Part shown: piece after piece, positions 49,994 to 59,702 of the stretch
Layout: every line of letters starts with the position of its first letter
Numbering within the stretch: the first letter of the stretch is position 1
Assembly: GCF_022842375.1 (NCBI RefSeq)
Contig: NZ_JALHPR010000009.1
Coordinates: 1 to 64,000 of the forward strand
From: Elioraea sp.
GTDB taxonomy: Bacteria > Pseudomonadota > Alphaproteobacteria > Acetobacterales > Acetobacteraceae
DNA: 64,000 bases
Direction of reading: 5' to 3'
Translations under genes and position numbers: made by a program
The notes under the pieces: generated by a model
What the model saw: the letters and a program-made list of their open reading frames with translations, nothing else
Database searches by the model: none
What the model was told of the DNA's origin: nothing

Positions 49994-52714
49994 ATGCCGG
50001 ACACGCACGTCACGACACAGCGGATCGACCAGTTCTTTTCCATGCCGTCGGCGCGGAACGATCGCTGGCGTGAAGTCAATGCGATGGCAAAGTCATGGGC
50101 GACGGGGGAGGGCAGCCGCGCCGCCGTCGAGGCGGCACTCGCCGCGGGTGCCGCGATCGAGGAGTTCCATGCCTTCCCGGGTGTTCGTCTGCTGGGCATG
50201 CTGCAGGACAGGATCGCGCGTGACGACGCGACGGGAACCGTCGCCCTCGTCCGACGCATCTCGGCCGCCATCGCCTCGCACAGCTACCGCGACGACGTCG
50301 GCGAGTGGGAGACAGCCGACGATGCCGCGAACCCGACGCATGAGCTGCTGCCGTCGCTGTCAGGGCTCGGACGCAGGCGCCCCTATTTCGAGGTCCTTTC
50401 CGTCTCCCCGCTCGCCCCGGCGCGCTGGCCCCAGCTGATCGCCGAGACGCGCGCGCTGCGGCGGGCCGAGGACCCGTTCGTCTCCGAGACGGTGCCCGTG
50501 GGCAGCCTCGAGGACGCCGTCTGCGCGGTGATCCTCAATCCCGAGATCGCGGCGGTCTCGATCTACGAGGGCTTCGCGCTGCGCTCGCGCCATGATGCGC
50601 CGATCCTGCGCAGCGTCATCGCGAGCCAGCTCGACCCCAAGGAGCGTGACGACGCCGACCTCGCACTCAGGCTCGCCGCGATCCTCAAGCGCATCCGCCC
50701 CGAGCTCGACATCTACCTGCTGTCGGATCGCCGCGTCGAGGCGCTTGCGGGCGATCCGCGCTCGGTCAATCTGCGCCGCGTCATGTACCAGGTCGAGGAG
50801 CCGCTGGAGCTTCACCTCTCGATCCTCGAGGGCATCGAGGCGCGCTACGAGACGCCGTTCTTCGACAACCTCAAGAAATACGCGCAGCGGCCGATCGCGA
50901 CCTTCCATGCGCTGCCGATCGCGCGCGGCAAGTCCGTGTTCAAGTCGGGCTGGATCCGCGACATGGGCGATTTCTACGGGCTCAACCTGTTCCTCGCCGA
51001 GAGCAGCGCGACGACGGGCGGGCTCGACAGCCTTCTCGAGCCGACGGGCAACATCAAGAAGGCGCAGGAGCTCGCCGCGCGCGCCTTCGGCGCCGAGCAC
51101 GTGTTCTTCGTCACCAACGGCACCAGCACCTCGAACAAGATGGTGCACCAGGCCCTCACCGGCCCCGGCGACATCGTCATCCTCGACCGCAACTGCCACA
51201 AGTCGCACCATTACGGCCTCGTTCTGAACGGCGGACAGCCGCTCTATGTCGAGGCCTTCCCGCTCACGCAGTTCTCGATGTACGGCGCGGTGCCGCTTGC
51301 CACGATCAAGAAGGCGCTGCTCGACCTCAAGGCCGAGGGGCGGCTCGATCGCGTGCGGATGGTTGATCTCACCAATTGCACCTTCGATGGGCACATGTAC
51401 AACACGCGGCGGGTCATGGAGGAATGTCTCGCCATCAAGCCCGACCTGATCTTCCTCTGGGACGAGGCGTGGTCGGGCTTCGCGCGCTGGTCGCCCTTCC
51501 TGCGCCGGCGCACCGCGATGGGTGCGGCGGAGGCGATCGAGACATGGCTGCACGCGCCTGACGCGGTCGCACAGTACGAGGCGCAGCAGGACTCGCTCGG
51601 CCCGAACCCCTCGGCCGAGACGTTGCTCGCTACGCGGCTGATCCCGGATCCGCGGAAGGTGCGCTTGCGCGTCTACCAGACGAACTCGACGCACAAATCG
51701 ATGTCGGCGATCCGCCAGGGCTCGATGGTGCTGGTCCGCGACGTCGACTTCCACACGGTCGAGGCGCAGTTCCACGAAGCGGTATTCACCCATGCCTCGA
51801 CGAGCCCGAACCAGCAGCTGATCGCGAGCCTCGACGTCGCCCGCCGCCAGATGGAACTCGAGGGCTACGGCCTCGTGGTCAACGCGATCGAGATTGCCTT
51901 CGACATCCGCCGCGAGGTGAACGCACATCCCATCATCTCGCGCTATTTCCACATCGCCGGCGCCGACGAGATGATCCCGCCGGCGTTCCGCCAGAGCGGC
52001 TTCGCCGACTACCTCACGCCAGGCTCGAGCTGGGCCCTGGCGCTGAAGAGCTATGACGAAGACGAGTTCATCCTCGACCCGACGCGCATGACGCTCGTTT
52101 GCGGCACGGCGGGCTTCGACGGCACGCAGTTCAAGGGGCTGCTCGCCTCGCGCTACGACATCCAGGTGAACAAGACATCGCGCAACTCGGTGCTGCTGCA
52201 GTCCAACATCAACAACACGCGCAGCGACGTCGCCCACCTCATCCGCGTCCTGCTCGAGATCAGCAACGGCATCGAGAAGGACCTCGCCCATGGCGGCGAC
52301 GAGGGCCGGCGCGTGTTCGCCGCGCGCGTGAAAAGCCTGATGGAGGACGTGCCCGACCTGCCGAACTTCAGCCACTTCCACGCGGTGTTCCGCCACGATG
52401 CAGGCGAAACGACGCCCGAAGGCGACATGCGCTCTGCCTTCTTCTCCGCCTATGACGCGGAGGCGTGCGAGTACGTGCCGCTGTTCGGCGCCGAGTGCGA
52501 CCGCCGGCTCGCTGAGGGGCCGGAGATGGTCTCGGCCAACTTCGTCATCCCCTATCCGCCGGGCTTTCCCATCATGGTGCCGGGCCAGGTGATCACGCCC
52601 GAGACGATCACGTTCATGCGCAAGCTCGATGTGAAGGAGATCCACGGCTACGAGCGCAGCCGCGGGCTGAAGCTGCTGAAACCGGATGCCGTCGGCAGGC
52701 GCATGGGCCGCTGA
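49994..52714 (+). CDS. Orn/Lys/Arg decarboxylase-family PLP enzyme
   Basis: PLP fold I: 'FVTNGTSTSNKMVHQALTGPGDIVILDRNCHKSHHYGLVLNG', 'LIFLWDEAWSGFARW', Schiff-base 'QTNSTHKSMSAIRQGSMV'. Upstream alternative ATG 49976. Confidence 0.88.
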   Translation: MPDTHVTTQRIDQFFSMPSARNDRWREVNAMAKSWATGEGSRAAVEAALAAGAAIEEFHAFPGVRLLGMLQDRIARDDATGTVALVRRISAAIASHSYRDDVGEWETADDAANPTHELLPSLSGLGRRRPYFEVLSVSPLAPARWPQLIAETRALRRAEDPFVSETVPVGSLEDAVCAVILNPEIAAVSIYEGFALRSRHDAPILRSVIASQLDPKERDDADLALRLAAILKRIRPELDIYLLSDRRVEALAGDPRSVNLRRVMYQVEEPLELHLSILEGIEARYETPFFDNLKKYAQRPIATFHALPIARGKSVFKSGWIRDMGDFYGLNLFLAESSATTGGLDSLLEPTGNIKKAQELAARAFGAEHVFFVTNGTSTSNKMVHQALTGPGDIVILDRNCHKSHHYGLVLNGGQPLYVEAFPLTQFSMYGAVPLATIKKALLDLKAEGRLDRVRMVDLTNCTFDGHMYNTRRVMEECLAIKPDLIFLWDEAWSGFARWSPFLRRRTAMGAAEAIETWLHAPDAVAQYEAQQDSLGPNPSAETLLATRLIPDPRKVRLRVYQTNSTHKSMSAIRQGSMVLVRDVDFHTVEAQFHEAVFTHASTSPNQQLIASLDVARRQMELEGYGLVVNAIEIAFDIRREVNAHPIISRYFHIAGADEMIPPAFRQSGFADYLTPGSSWALALKSYDEDEFILDPTRMTLVCGTAGFDGTQFKGLLASRYDIQVNKTSRNSVLLQSNINNTRSDVAHLIRVLLEISNGIEKDLAHGGDEGRRVFAARVKSLMEDVPDLPNFSHFHAVFRHDAGETTPEGDMRSAFFSAYDAEACEYVPLFGAECDRRLAEGPEMVSANFVIPYPPGFPIMVPGQVITPETITFMRKLDVKEIHGYERSRGLKLLKPDAVGRRMGR

Positions 52715-52736
52715 GGCGGGAAGGGGAGCGACGACG

Positions 52737-54434
52737 ATGCAGGCCTTCTTCCAGTTTCTCGCGGCAAACCCGTTCATCCTGCTGTTCCTCACCGTCGGGT
52801 TCGCGGTGTGGATCGGGCGACAGACGGTGGCGGGCTATGGGCTCGGCATGGTGGCGTCCGCCATCATCGTCGGCTGCGGGCTCGCGGTCGTCGCCTCCAC
52901 GGTCGGGGTGACGCTCGCCCTCGACAACTTCACCAAGAGCCTCTTCTACTACCTGTTCATGTACGGCGTGGGGCTTCGCGTCGGGCCGTCCTTCGTCAAC
53001 AGCCTCGGCGGTGATGGCCTCAAGTTCACGTTCCTCGCCGTCGTCTCCTGCGTGCTCGGCCTCGGCATCGTCGTGCTCGGCGCGCGCATCCTCGAGCTTC
53101 CGCCGGGTGCCGCCGGCGGCATGCTGGCCGGCTCGCAGACCATGTCGGCCGCGATCGGCTCGGCGGAACAGGCGGTGACGGCCGGCGTCGTGCGGCTTCC
53201 GGACGGAACGACGCCCGAGCAGGTGACCGCGATGATCGCGCTCTCCTACGGCATCACCTACATCTGGGGTACCGTCGGCATCATCCTGATCACGAAATAT
53301 CTTCCCGCCTGGTGGGGCATCGATGCCCGCGCGGCGGCACGCGCCTACGAGAAGGAGCATGGCGTCGCCTCGGGCGATAGCCCCGCACTCTCCGGCTGGA
53401 CGCCCGGCGCGCTCCGTGCCTACCGGCTCGAGAACACCGCCTGGGTGGGGCGGACGATGCGCGAGCTGCTGCGCGAGAACCCCGAGTACCGCTTCGCCAA
53501 CCTCGTGCGCGACGGTGCCGCGCTCGGCACGAACGAGAACGAGGTGCTGCGCGCGGGTGACATCATCGCGCTCGGCGGCCGCCGCGACCTGATGACGGAG
53601 AAGATGGGGCTGATCGGCCCTGAGGTATCCGACCGCACCGCGCTCGATGTCCCGCTCGACCGTGCCGAGGTGCTCATCACCAACAAGGCGATGCTGAAGA
53701 AGACGCGCGCGGAGTGGCGCGCCCTTCCCGGTGCCGACCAGATCCAGGTCGTCAGCCTCGAACGTGGCGGCGTGCCGATCCCGATCGGGTCGAACACGAC
53801 GCTGCAGCGGATGGATGTCGTGACCCTCGTCGGCCTGAAGCAGGCGGTGAGCCAGATGGGCGAGGCATTCGGCCGTGTCGTCCGCCCATCCGTCGCGACC
53901 GACCTGCTCACCCTCTCGGTCGGCATGATCCTGGGCTTCCTGATCGGCGCGATCAGCTTCCCCGCGTTCGGGGCCAGCATCGGCCTCGGCAATGCGGGGG
54001 GGCTGCTTGTGTCGGGCGTGATCGTCTCCTCGATCTCGTCGCGCCTGCGCTTCTTCGGCAACACGCCGACCGCGGCGCGCAACGTGCTCGAGGACCTTGG
54101 CCTCGTGGTGTTCGTCGCGATCGTCGGCATCAACGCGGGCAACTCGCTTCTGGCACAGCTCACCGGCATGCTCGCGCTCAAGATCTTCCTTGTCGGCTTC
54201 GTTGCGTGCTCGATCCCGCCCGTCATCGTCTGGGCGATTGGCTTGCATGTCTTCAAGATCAACCCCGCCGTTCTGATGGGTGGTGTGGCCGGCGCGCGGA
54301 GCCACTCGGGGCCGTGCCGCGAGGCGGCTGTCGAGATCCAGTCGAACGTTCCCTGGATCGGCTTTCCCGTCGGCTACGCCGTCTCGGGTGTTCTGTTGAC
54401 CGTGTTCGGCTATTTCGCGATGCTGCTCTCATAG
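52737..54434 (+). CDS. AspT-family (YidE/YbjL-type) antiporter, paralog 1
   Basis: Two hydrophobic duplications flanking TrkA_C-like domains; 'FYYLFMYGVGLRVGPSFVNSLGGDGLKF', 'GGMLAGSQTMSAAIGSAEQA'. Confidence 0.88.
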   Translation: MQAFFQFLAANPFILLFLTVGFAVWIGRQTVAGYGLGMVASAIIVGCGLAVVASTVGVTLALDNFTKSLFYYLFMYGVGLRVGPSFVNSLGGDGLKFTFLAVVSCVLGLGIVVLGARILELPPGAAGGMLAGSQTMSAAIGSAEQAVTAGVVRLPDGTTPEQVTAMIALSYGITYIWGTVGIILITKYLPAWWGIDARAAARAYEKEHGVASGDSPALSGWTPGALRAYRLENTAWVGRTMRELLRENPEYRFANLVRDGAALGTNENEVLRAGDIIALGGRRDLMTEKMGLIGPEVSDRTALDVPLDRAEVLITNKAMLKKTRAEWRALPGADQIQVVSLERGGVPIPIGSNTTLQRMDVVTLVGLKQAVSQMGEAFGRVVRPSVATDLLTLSVGMILGFLIGAISFPAFGASIGLGNAGGLLVSGVIVSSISSRLRFFGNTPTAARNVLEDLGLVVFVAIVGINAGNSLLAQLTGMLALKIFLVGFVACSIPPVIVWAIGLHVFKINPAVLMGGVAGARSHSGPCREAAVEIQSNVPWIGFPVGYAVSGVLLTVFGYFAMLLS

Positions 54435-54447
54435 TAGTGAGGGCTGA

Positions 54448-56142
54448 ATGCTCGGGTGGATCGAGAGTTTCCTCGTCAAGTATCCGGAACTCACGCTCTT
54501 CCTCGTGATCGGCATCGGCTACTGGATCGGCTCGTTCAAGCTTGGGCCGCTGAAGCTTGGGCCCGTCACAGGCTCGCTGTTCGCCGGCATCGCGGTTGGG
54601 CAGGTGGCGCATGTGCCGGTCTCGGGCATGGCGAAGTCGTTCCTGTTCCTGCTGTTCCTGTTCGGCATCGGCTACTCCGTCGGGCCGCAGTTCATGCAGG
54701 CGCTGAAGCGCGACGGGCTGAAGCCGGTGGCGCTCGCAGCGATCATGGCCGTGACGGGGCTGCTGACCGCGATCGCCGTGGCGAAGCTGCTTGGGCTCGA
54801 TCCCGGCTTCGCCGCGGGCCTTCTCTCGGGCGCGTTGACGGAGAGCCCGGCCATGGGAACGGCGACGGAAGCGATCAACGCGCTGCCGCTGCCCGCGGAG
54901 GTGCGTGCGCGCTACGTCGCGCACATCGCCGTCGCCGATGCCGTCTGCTACCTGTTCGGCGCTGCCGGCATGATCACCTTCATGACCACGATCGCGCCGA
55001 GGCTGATCGGCGTCGACCTGGTCGCCTCGGCCCGCGCGCTCGAGGCGGAACTCGGCATCACCCGGATGGCACCTGGCACGCAATCTGCCTGGCGGCGCTT
55101 CGAAATGCGCGCCTATGCGGTGGGCGAAAGCGCGCGGGTCATCGGCATGACGGTGGCCGAGATCGAGGCGATGGCGGTGCCGCACCGCATCGTGCTGCAC
55201 CGGATTCGCCGCGATGGCACGTATCGCGACCTTGCGCGCGACGACAGGCTCGCGGCGGGCGACGTGGTTGCGGTGTCGGGACGGCGCGAGGTGCTGGTCG
55301 AGTTGATCGGCCGCAACAATGAGGAGGTCGAGGACCGCGCGCTGCTCGACATCACCGTCGCGATGCTCGACGTCCTTGTCACGTCGCGCGACGTGGCCGG
55401 GCGCACCATCGCCGCGTTGGCTTCGGCCGAGATGTCACGCGGCATCTATCTCCGCGCGCTGCTGCGGGGTGGGGAGGAGATCCCGGTCGCTCCCGGAACG
55501 GAAGTGCTGCGCGGCGACGTGCTGCGGATCGTCGGCGATGTCGCCGCGACCGATCGTGCTGCGAAGCTGATCGGGCCCATCGTCCGGCCGACCGAGAATA
55601 CGGATTTCGTCGTGCTCGGCATCGCCATCTTCCTCGGCGGGCTCGCCGGCGTGCTCATCGCAATCCCGGTCGGCGGGATGACGATCTCGCTCTCGACCAG
55701 CGTCGGCACGCTGCTCGCGGGCCTCGTGGTCGGGCACCTGCGGACGCGCCACCCGCTGTTCGGCCGCATCCCCGATGGCGCGATCGCGCTGATGACCGCG
55801 CTCGGCCTTGCAGCCTTCGTGGCCATGACGGGGTTGCATGCCGGGCCGATCTTCTTCGAGGCGGTGGCGGAGGCCGGCATCGGCCTGCTGGTCGGCGGCG
55901 CGGTGGTGACGATGATGCCGCTTCTCGTCGGCCTCTATGCGGGGTTCTACCTGCTGAAGCTGCATCCGCAGATCCTGTTCGGTGCGATGGCAGGCGCACA
56001 GACGATGACGGCAGCGATGGCGGCCGTGCAGGAACGCTCGGAGAGCAACGTCGCCGTGCTCGGCTACACGCCGGCCGTGCCGATCGGCCACATCCTGCTC
56101 ACCTCGTGGGGGACCGTGATCGTCAACGTCATGGCGGGGTGA
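54448..56142 (+). CDS. AspT-family (YidE/YbjL-type) antiporter, paralog 2
   Basis: 'FLLFLFGIGYSVGPQFMQALKRDGLKP', 'GLLSGALTESPAMGTATEAI', C-terminal 'GAMAGAQTMTAAMAAVQERSESNVAVLGYTPAVPIGHILLTSWGTVIV'. Confidence 0.88.
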   Translation: MLGWIESFLVKYPELTLFLVIGIGYWIGSFKLGPLKLGPVTGSLFAGIAVGQVAHVPVSGMAKSFLFLLFLFGIGYSVGPQFMQALKRDGLKPVALAAIMAVTGLLTAIAVAKLLGLDPGFAAGLLSGALTESPAMGTATEAINALPLPAEVRARYVAHIAVADAVCYLFGAAGMITFMTTIAPRLIGVDLVASARALEAELGITRMAPGTQSAWRRFEMRAYAVGESARVIGMTVAEIEAMAVPHRIVLHRIRRDGTYRDLARDDRLAAGDVVAVSGRREVLVELIGRNNEEVEDRALLDITVAMLDVLVTSRDVAGRTIAALASAEMSRGIYLRALLRGGEEIPVAPGTEVLRGDVLRIVGDVAATDRAAKLIGPIVRPTENTDFVVLGIAIFLGGLAGVLIAIPVGGMTISLSTSVGTLLAGLVVGHLRTRHPLFGRIPDGAIALMTALGLAAFVAMTGLHAGPIFFEAVAEAGIGLLVGGAVVTMMPLLVGLYAGFYLLKLHPQILFGAMAGAQTMTAAMAAVQERSESNVAVLGYTPAVPIGHILLTSWGTVIVNVMAG

Positions 56143-56148
56143 GGGAGC

Positions 56149-56820
56149 TCAGCTGGTGGCAATGACCTCCCGCGCGACCTCGACGATGCCGGTGACCATG
56201 ATCTGCAGGCCGACGCAGAGCAGCAGGAACGACGACAGGGTCGTGACGATGCGCGCCCCCTCGTTGCCGGTGCGCTGCACGATCCTGTCGGCGTTGCGGT
56301 AACAGAGCAGGATCACGCCCGCGACCGCGACGGCAGCGAGAACGAAGCCGCCGACCGCGGAGGCGAGCAGGTAGCCAGTCCGTTCCGACCGTGCCGCGCC
56401 GAGCGCGATGGAGACCGCGATCGTCCCCGGCCCCGTGGTCAGCGGCATGGTCAGCGGGAAGAAGGCCATCTGCATGATGGGTGCCGTGTCCATCGCCTGC
56501 GGTGCTTCGTGCGCCGCGGGCTTGCGCTCGAGCAGCGACCAGCCGGCGGAGGCGACGACAAGGCCGCCGGCGATCCTCAGCACCGGCAGGGTGATGCCGA
56601 AGAAGGCAAGCACGAAGGTGCCGAAGAAATAGCTGCAGAGGATCACCGCGAGTGCATAGAGCGCGATGCGCCGCGACAGGCGGACACGCTCGGACGGTGC
56701 CGCCCAGACGGTCATTTCCCGGTACACGAAGACGAGGCCGACCGGGTTGATGATCGACAGCAATGCGACGAAGGCGAGGATGAAATCGTCGATGAAGCGT
56801 TCCATCGCCGGATCATCCAC
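56149..56820 (-). CDS. MarC family integral membrane protein
   Basis: 'FILAFVALLSIINPVGLVFVYREMT' ... 'MAFFPLTMPLTTGPGTIAVSIALG'. Confidence 0.92.
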   Translation of the reverse strand: MDDPAMERFIDDFILAFVALLSIINPVGLVFVYREMTVWAAPSERVRLSRRIALYALAVILCSYFFGTFVLAFFGITLPVLRIAGGLVVASAGWSLLERKPAAHEAPQAMDTAPIMQMAFFPLTMPLTTGPGTIAVSIALGAARSERTGYLLASAVGGFVLAAVAVAGVILLCYRNADRIVQRTGNEGARIVTTLSSFLLLCVGLQIMVTGIVEVAREVIATS

Positions 56821-56915
56821 CGCCAGACAGGTCCACGGAAAGTGCCGCCGCCCGGATCACATGACCTGCGCCGGCATCGCGGCATCGTGACTGGTTGCGC
56901 CAGGCAGGACGGCGG

Positions 56916-57686
56916 CTATGCGCCAGGCCGTCGCCCCTCGCGCCCGGCGCGCGCGGCGAGGATCAGCGCGCGGCGCACGCCGTCTGCATCCGCGACGGGT
57001 GCGTCGAAGGCAAGCCGCAGCACTGTCTCGCCGGCGGCGATGTCGCAGCCATCGACATCGACGGCGATGAGCCGCCAGCCATCGCCGCTGCCGCCGAGCA
57101 GGCCGGTCGCGATCGCCTCGCAAGCTTCCGCGTGGTCGGCGTTCACGTGGGTGATGATCCCGGCCTCGGCGGCCGCGATCGCAGCGACTGCGTCGGCATC
57201 GGGCAGCAGCGTGGAGGCGGGCAGCCGATGCGCCATCGCGAAGCCGCCGACGTAGTGGCCCTCCTTCGGCTCGATCCGCCAGAGCGTGAAGTCCGGCAGG
57301 TCAGCGTAGAGCGTCGCGTAGGGGTGGCGGGCGAGCCAGCGTGCCTTCAGTGCCGGCACTTCCGTCTCCGGCACCAGGGCGGCGAGGCCGGTGACGGTGA
57401 CGCGCGGGCGGGTCTGCGGGTTCGCCGTCGCCGCCTCGCCGGCCACCATCAGCGAACAGCGCGGCTCGTCCGCGAGATGTCGCGTGTGCGCCGAGAGGCG
57501 CGAGAGCCACAGCAGGAACGAGAGATCGCCGGTGACGGCGGGCGTCACCAGGCTCGCGAAGGGCTGGCCATCTGCGACGGTAGCCAGCACCGCATCCGGG
57601 GCGGCACGCAGCAAGCGCCGCGCTGCGAACGGCGCCTCAGCCCTGCCGCGCGCCAGCGCTGCCTTCATCTCGTCGTCCATCGCCAT
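56916..57686 (-). CDS. HugZ-like pyridoxamine-5'-phosphate-oxidase-fold protein with DUF2470-type C-terminus
   Basis: 'PDAVLATVADGQPFASLVTPAVTGDLSFLLWLSRLSAHTRHL' ... 'IITHVNADHAEACEAIATGL'. Confidence 0.88.
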   Translation of the reverse strand: MAMDDEMKAALARGRAEAPFAARRLLRAAPDAVLATVADGQPFASLVTPAVTGDLSFLLWLSRLSAHTRHLADEPRCSLMVAGEAATANPQTRPRVTVTGLAALVPETEVPALKARWLARHPYATLYADLPDFTLWRIEPKEGHYVGGFAMAHRLPASTLLPDADAVAAIAAAEAGIITHVNADHAEACEAIATGLLGGSGDGWRLIAVDVDGCDIAAGETVLRLAFDAPVADADGVRRALILAARAGREGRRPGA

Positions 57687-57726
57687 GCGCGTCTCCCGGC
57701 CTCTGTTCGGTCGCGAGAGTGAAGCC

Positions 57727-59214
57727 CTACGCGGCACGACCCCGCAAGGCGCGGACCCCGCGGGCGAGAGCGGGAAGGGCCAGCAGCGTCAGCGTCACGA
57801 TGAACAGCGTCACTGCGATCGGGCGTTCGAGGAAGCCCATCCAGCGCTGGTCGAAGATCAGCAGCGACTGCTTCAGGCTCTCCTCCACCATCTGCCCAAG
57901 CACGAGGCCCATCACCAGGGGGGCTGGCGAGAAGCCGTGGCGGCGGAAGAAGAAGCCGATCACGCCGAAGGCGAGCATGGTCCACACATCGCCCATCGCC
58001 TGGTTCGGCGCGTAGGCCCCGATCACGGAGCAGAACAGCACGCCAGGCCAGAGCAGCGCATTCGGGATGAGCGTGATCATCGCGAACAGCTTGGCGAGGA
58101 AGAGGCCGAGCACGAGGAAGATCAGGTTCGCCGCGAGCATCGAGCCGAACACGGCGTAGAGGAACTGCGGCTGCTCGTTGAAGAGATGCGGCCCCGGCCT
58201 CACCCCCTGCACGAGGAGGCCCGCGAGGATGATGGCGGTCGTCGCGCTGCCGGGGATGCCGAGCGCGAGGGTGGGCACCATCGAGCCGCCGACGGCGCTG
58301 TTGTTCGCTGCCTCCGGCCCCGCGATGCCCTCGATCGCCCCCTTGCCGAACTCCTCCTTGTAGCGGGAGAAGCGGCGCACCTCGTTGTAGGTGATGATCG
58401 CGGCCGTCGTCGCCCCGAGTGCCGGCAGCACGCCGATCAAGGTGCCGAGAATGCTGCCGATGCCGATCGACTTGCCGGCCTTCCTGAAGTCACCAACCGT
58501 CGGCAGCTTCGCGGCCGCCATCGGCAGGCGCACGAGCTTCTCATCGAGCCGCGTCGCCTGGTCGATCAGCTCCGCCACAGCGAACAGGCCGGTCAGCACG
58601 GGAACGAAGCTGATCCCGTCGGTCAGGTCAGGCAGGCCGAAGGTGAAGCGCTCCACCCCCGTCGTCAGGTCCATGCCGACGCAGGCGAGCAGCACGCCGA
58701 AACAGCCAGCGATCAGGCTCTTCAGCGCGCCCGCCCCCCCCACGGCGCCGAGCATCGAGAGCCCGAACACCGCGAGCGCGAAATACTCGGGCGGGCCGAA
58801 GCTGTAAGCGAAGCGCGAAAGCAGGGGGGTGGCGACCACCAGCACGAGGACGCTGAAGATGCCGCCGATGGTGGAGGCGACGGCCGACATGCCGAGCGCG
58901 CGGCCAGCCTCGCCGCGCGCCGCCATGGGATAGCCGTCGAAGGCCGTGGCTGAGGCGGAAGGATCGCCCGGCGTATTGATCAGGATGGCGGTGATCGAGC
59001 CGCCGTAGTTCGCCGCGCAGTAGATCGCACCGAGGAAGGCGATCGCCGTCACGGGGTTCATCGTTACGGTCAGCGGCAGCAGGAGCGCGCTGGTGGTCGA
59101 TCCCGAGAGGCCGGGAAGCGCACCGACGAAGATGCCGAGCAGCGTGCCGATGAAGACGACGAGCAGGAGTTCGCCCGTCATGATCTGCTGCACGCCAGTG
59201 AGGAATGCGATCAT
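57727..59214 (-). CDS. Tripartite tricarboxylate transporter permease TctA
   Basis: 'GTLLGIFVGALPGLSGSTTSALLLPLTVTMNPVTAIAFLGAIYCAANYGGSITAILINTPGDPSA'. Confidence 0.96.
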   Translation of the reverse strand: MIAFLTGVQQIMTGELLLVVFIGTLLGIFVGALPGLSGSTTSALLLPLTVTMNPVTAIAFLGAIYCAANYGGSITAILINTPGDPSASATAFDGYPMAARGEAGRALGMSAVASTIGGIFSVLVLVVATPLLSRFAYSFGPPEYFALAVFGLSMLGAVGGAGALKSLIAGCFGVLLACVGMDLTTGVERFTFGLPDLTDGISFVPVLTGLFAVAELIDQATRLDEKLVRLPMAAAKLPTVGDFRKAGKSIGIGSILGTLIGVLPALGATTAAIITYNEVRRFSRYKEEFGKGAIEGIAGPEAANNSAVGGSMVPTLALGIPGSATTAIILAGLLVQGVRPGPHLFNEQPQFLYAVFGSMLAANLIFLVLGLFLAKLFAMITLIPNALLWPGVLFCSVIGAYAPNQAMGDVWTMLAFGVIGFFFRRHGFSPAPLVMGLVLGQMVEESLKQSLLIFDQRWMGFLERPIAVTLFIVTLTLLALPALARGVRALRGRAA

Positions 59215-59220
59215 GCTGCG

Positions 59221-59697
59221 TCAGCCCAGGATGAAGCCGAAGGGCCCGACCGGCAGCGAGATGCCGAGTGTGCGCACGAACAGCAGGTGAACCCCGGCCG
59301 CGAAGGGCAGCGCGACGGCCGCGAGCAGCCAGAGCCTGCGCTCACCCCAGAGATACCCGAGTGCGATCATCGCCCCCGTCATCGTCGGCACGACGCCGAG
59401 CCAGGGCAGCACGAGGATGGTGGCGACGAGCAGCCCGACAGTCGCGAACACGATCGCCGGGATGGCGGGCAGCGCCTCCGGCGGCAGCGTGCGCGACCGC
59501 CAGAGCAGCAGGAGCCCGAGTGCACTCGCCATGCCGATGACGAGCTGGGGGAACCGTTCCGGACCCATGCCCTCCATCAGCGCCTGCGGCACCGTCTCGA
59601 ACGTGAACGTGATCGCGAAGGCAGCTGCCGCCACCGCCAGCACGGCGATGGCGGCACGCGTGTCAGGATGCCTCCAGCGAACGCGGGGACCCGGCAT
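59221..59697 (-). CDS. Tripartite tricarboxylate transporter TctB family protein
   Basis: About 158 aa, four TMs, 'GMGPERFPQLVIGMASALGLLLL'; adjacent to TctA. Confidence 0.85.
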   Translation of the reverse strand: MPGPRVRWRHPDTRAAIAVLAVAAAAFAITFTFETVPQALMEGMGPERFPQLVIGMASALGLLLLWRSRTLPPEALPAIPAIVFATVGLLVATILVLPWLGVVPTMTGAMIALGYLWGERRLWLLAAVALPFAAGVHLLFVRTLGISLPVGPFGFILG

Positions 59698-59702
59698 GGC
59701 CG

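Noticed and set aside
50360-52792. 810-aa ORF on - strand opposite the decarboxylase
   Set aside because: Antisense frame to a conserved PLP enzyme; no domain signature.
58734-58741. C8 run inside tctA
   Set aside because: Length expected in GC-rich coding sequence; ORF intact.
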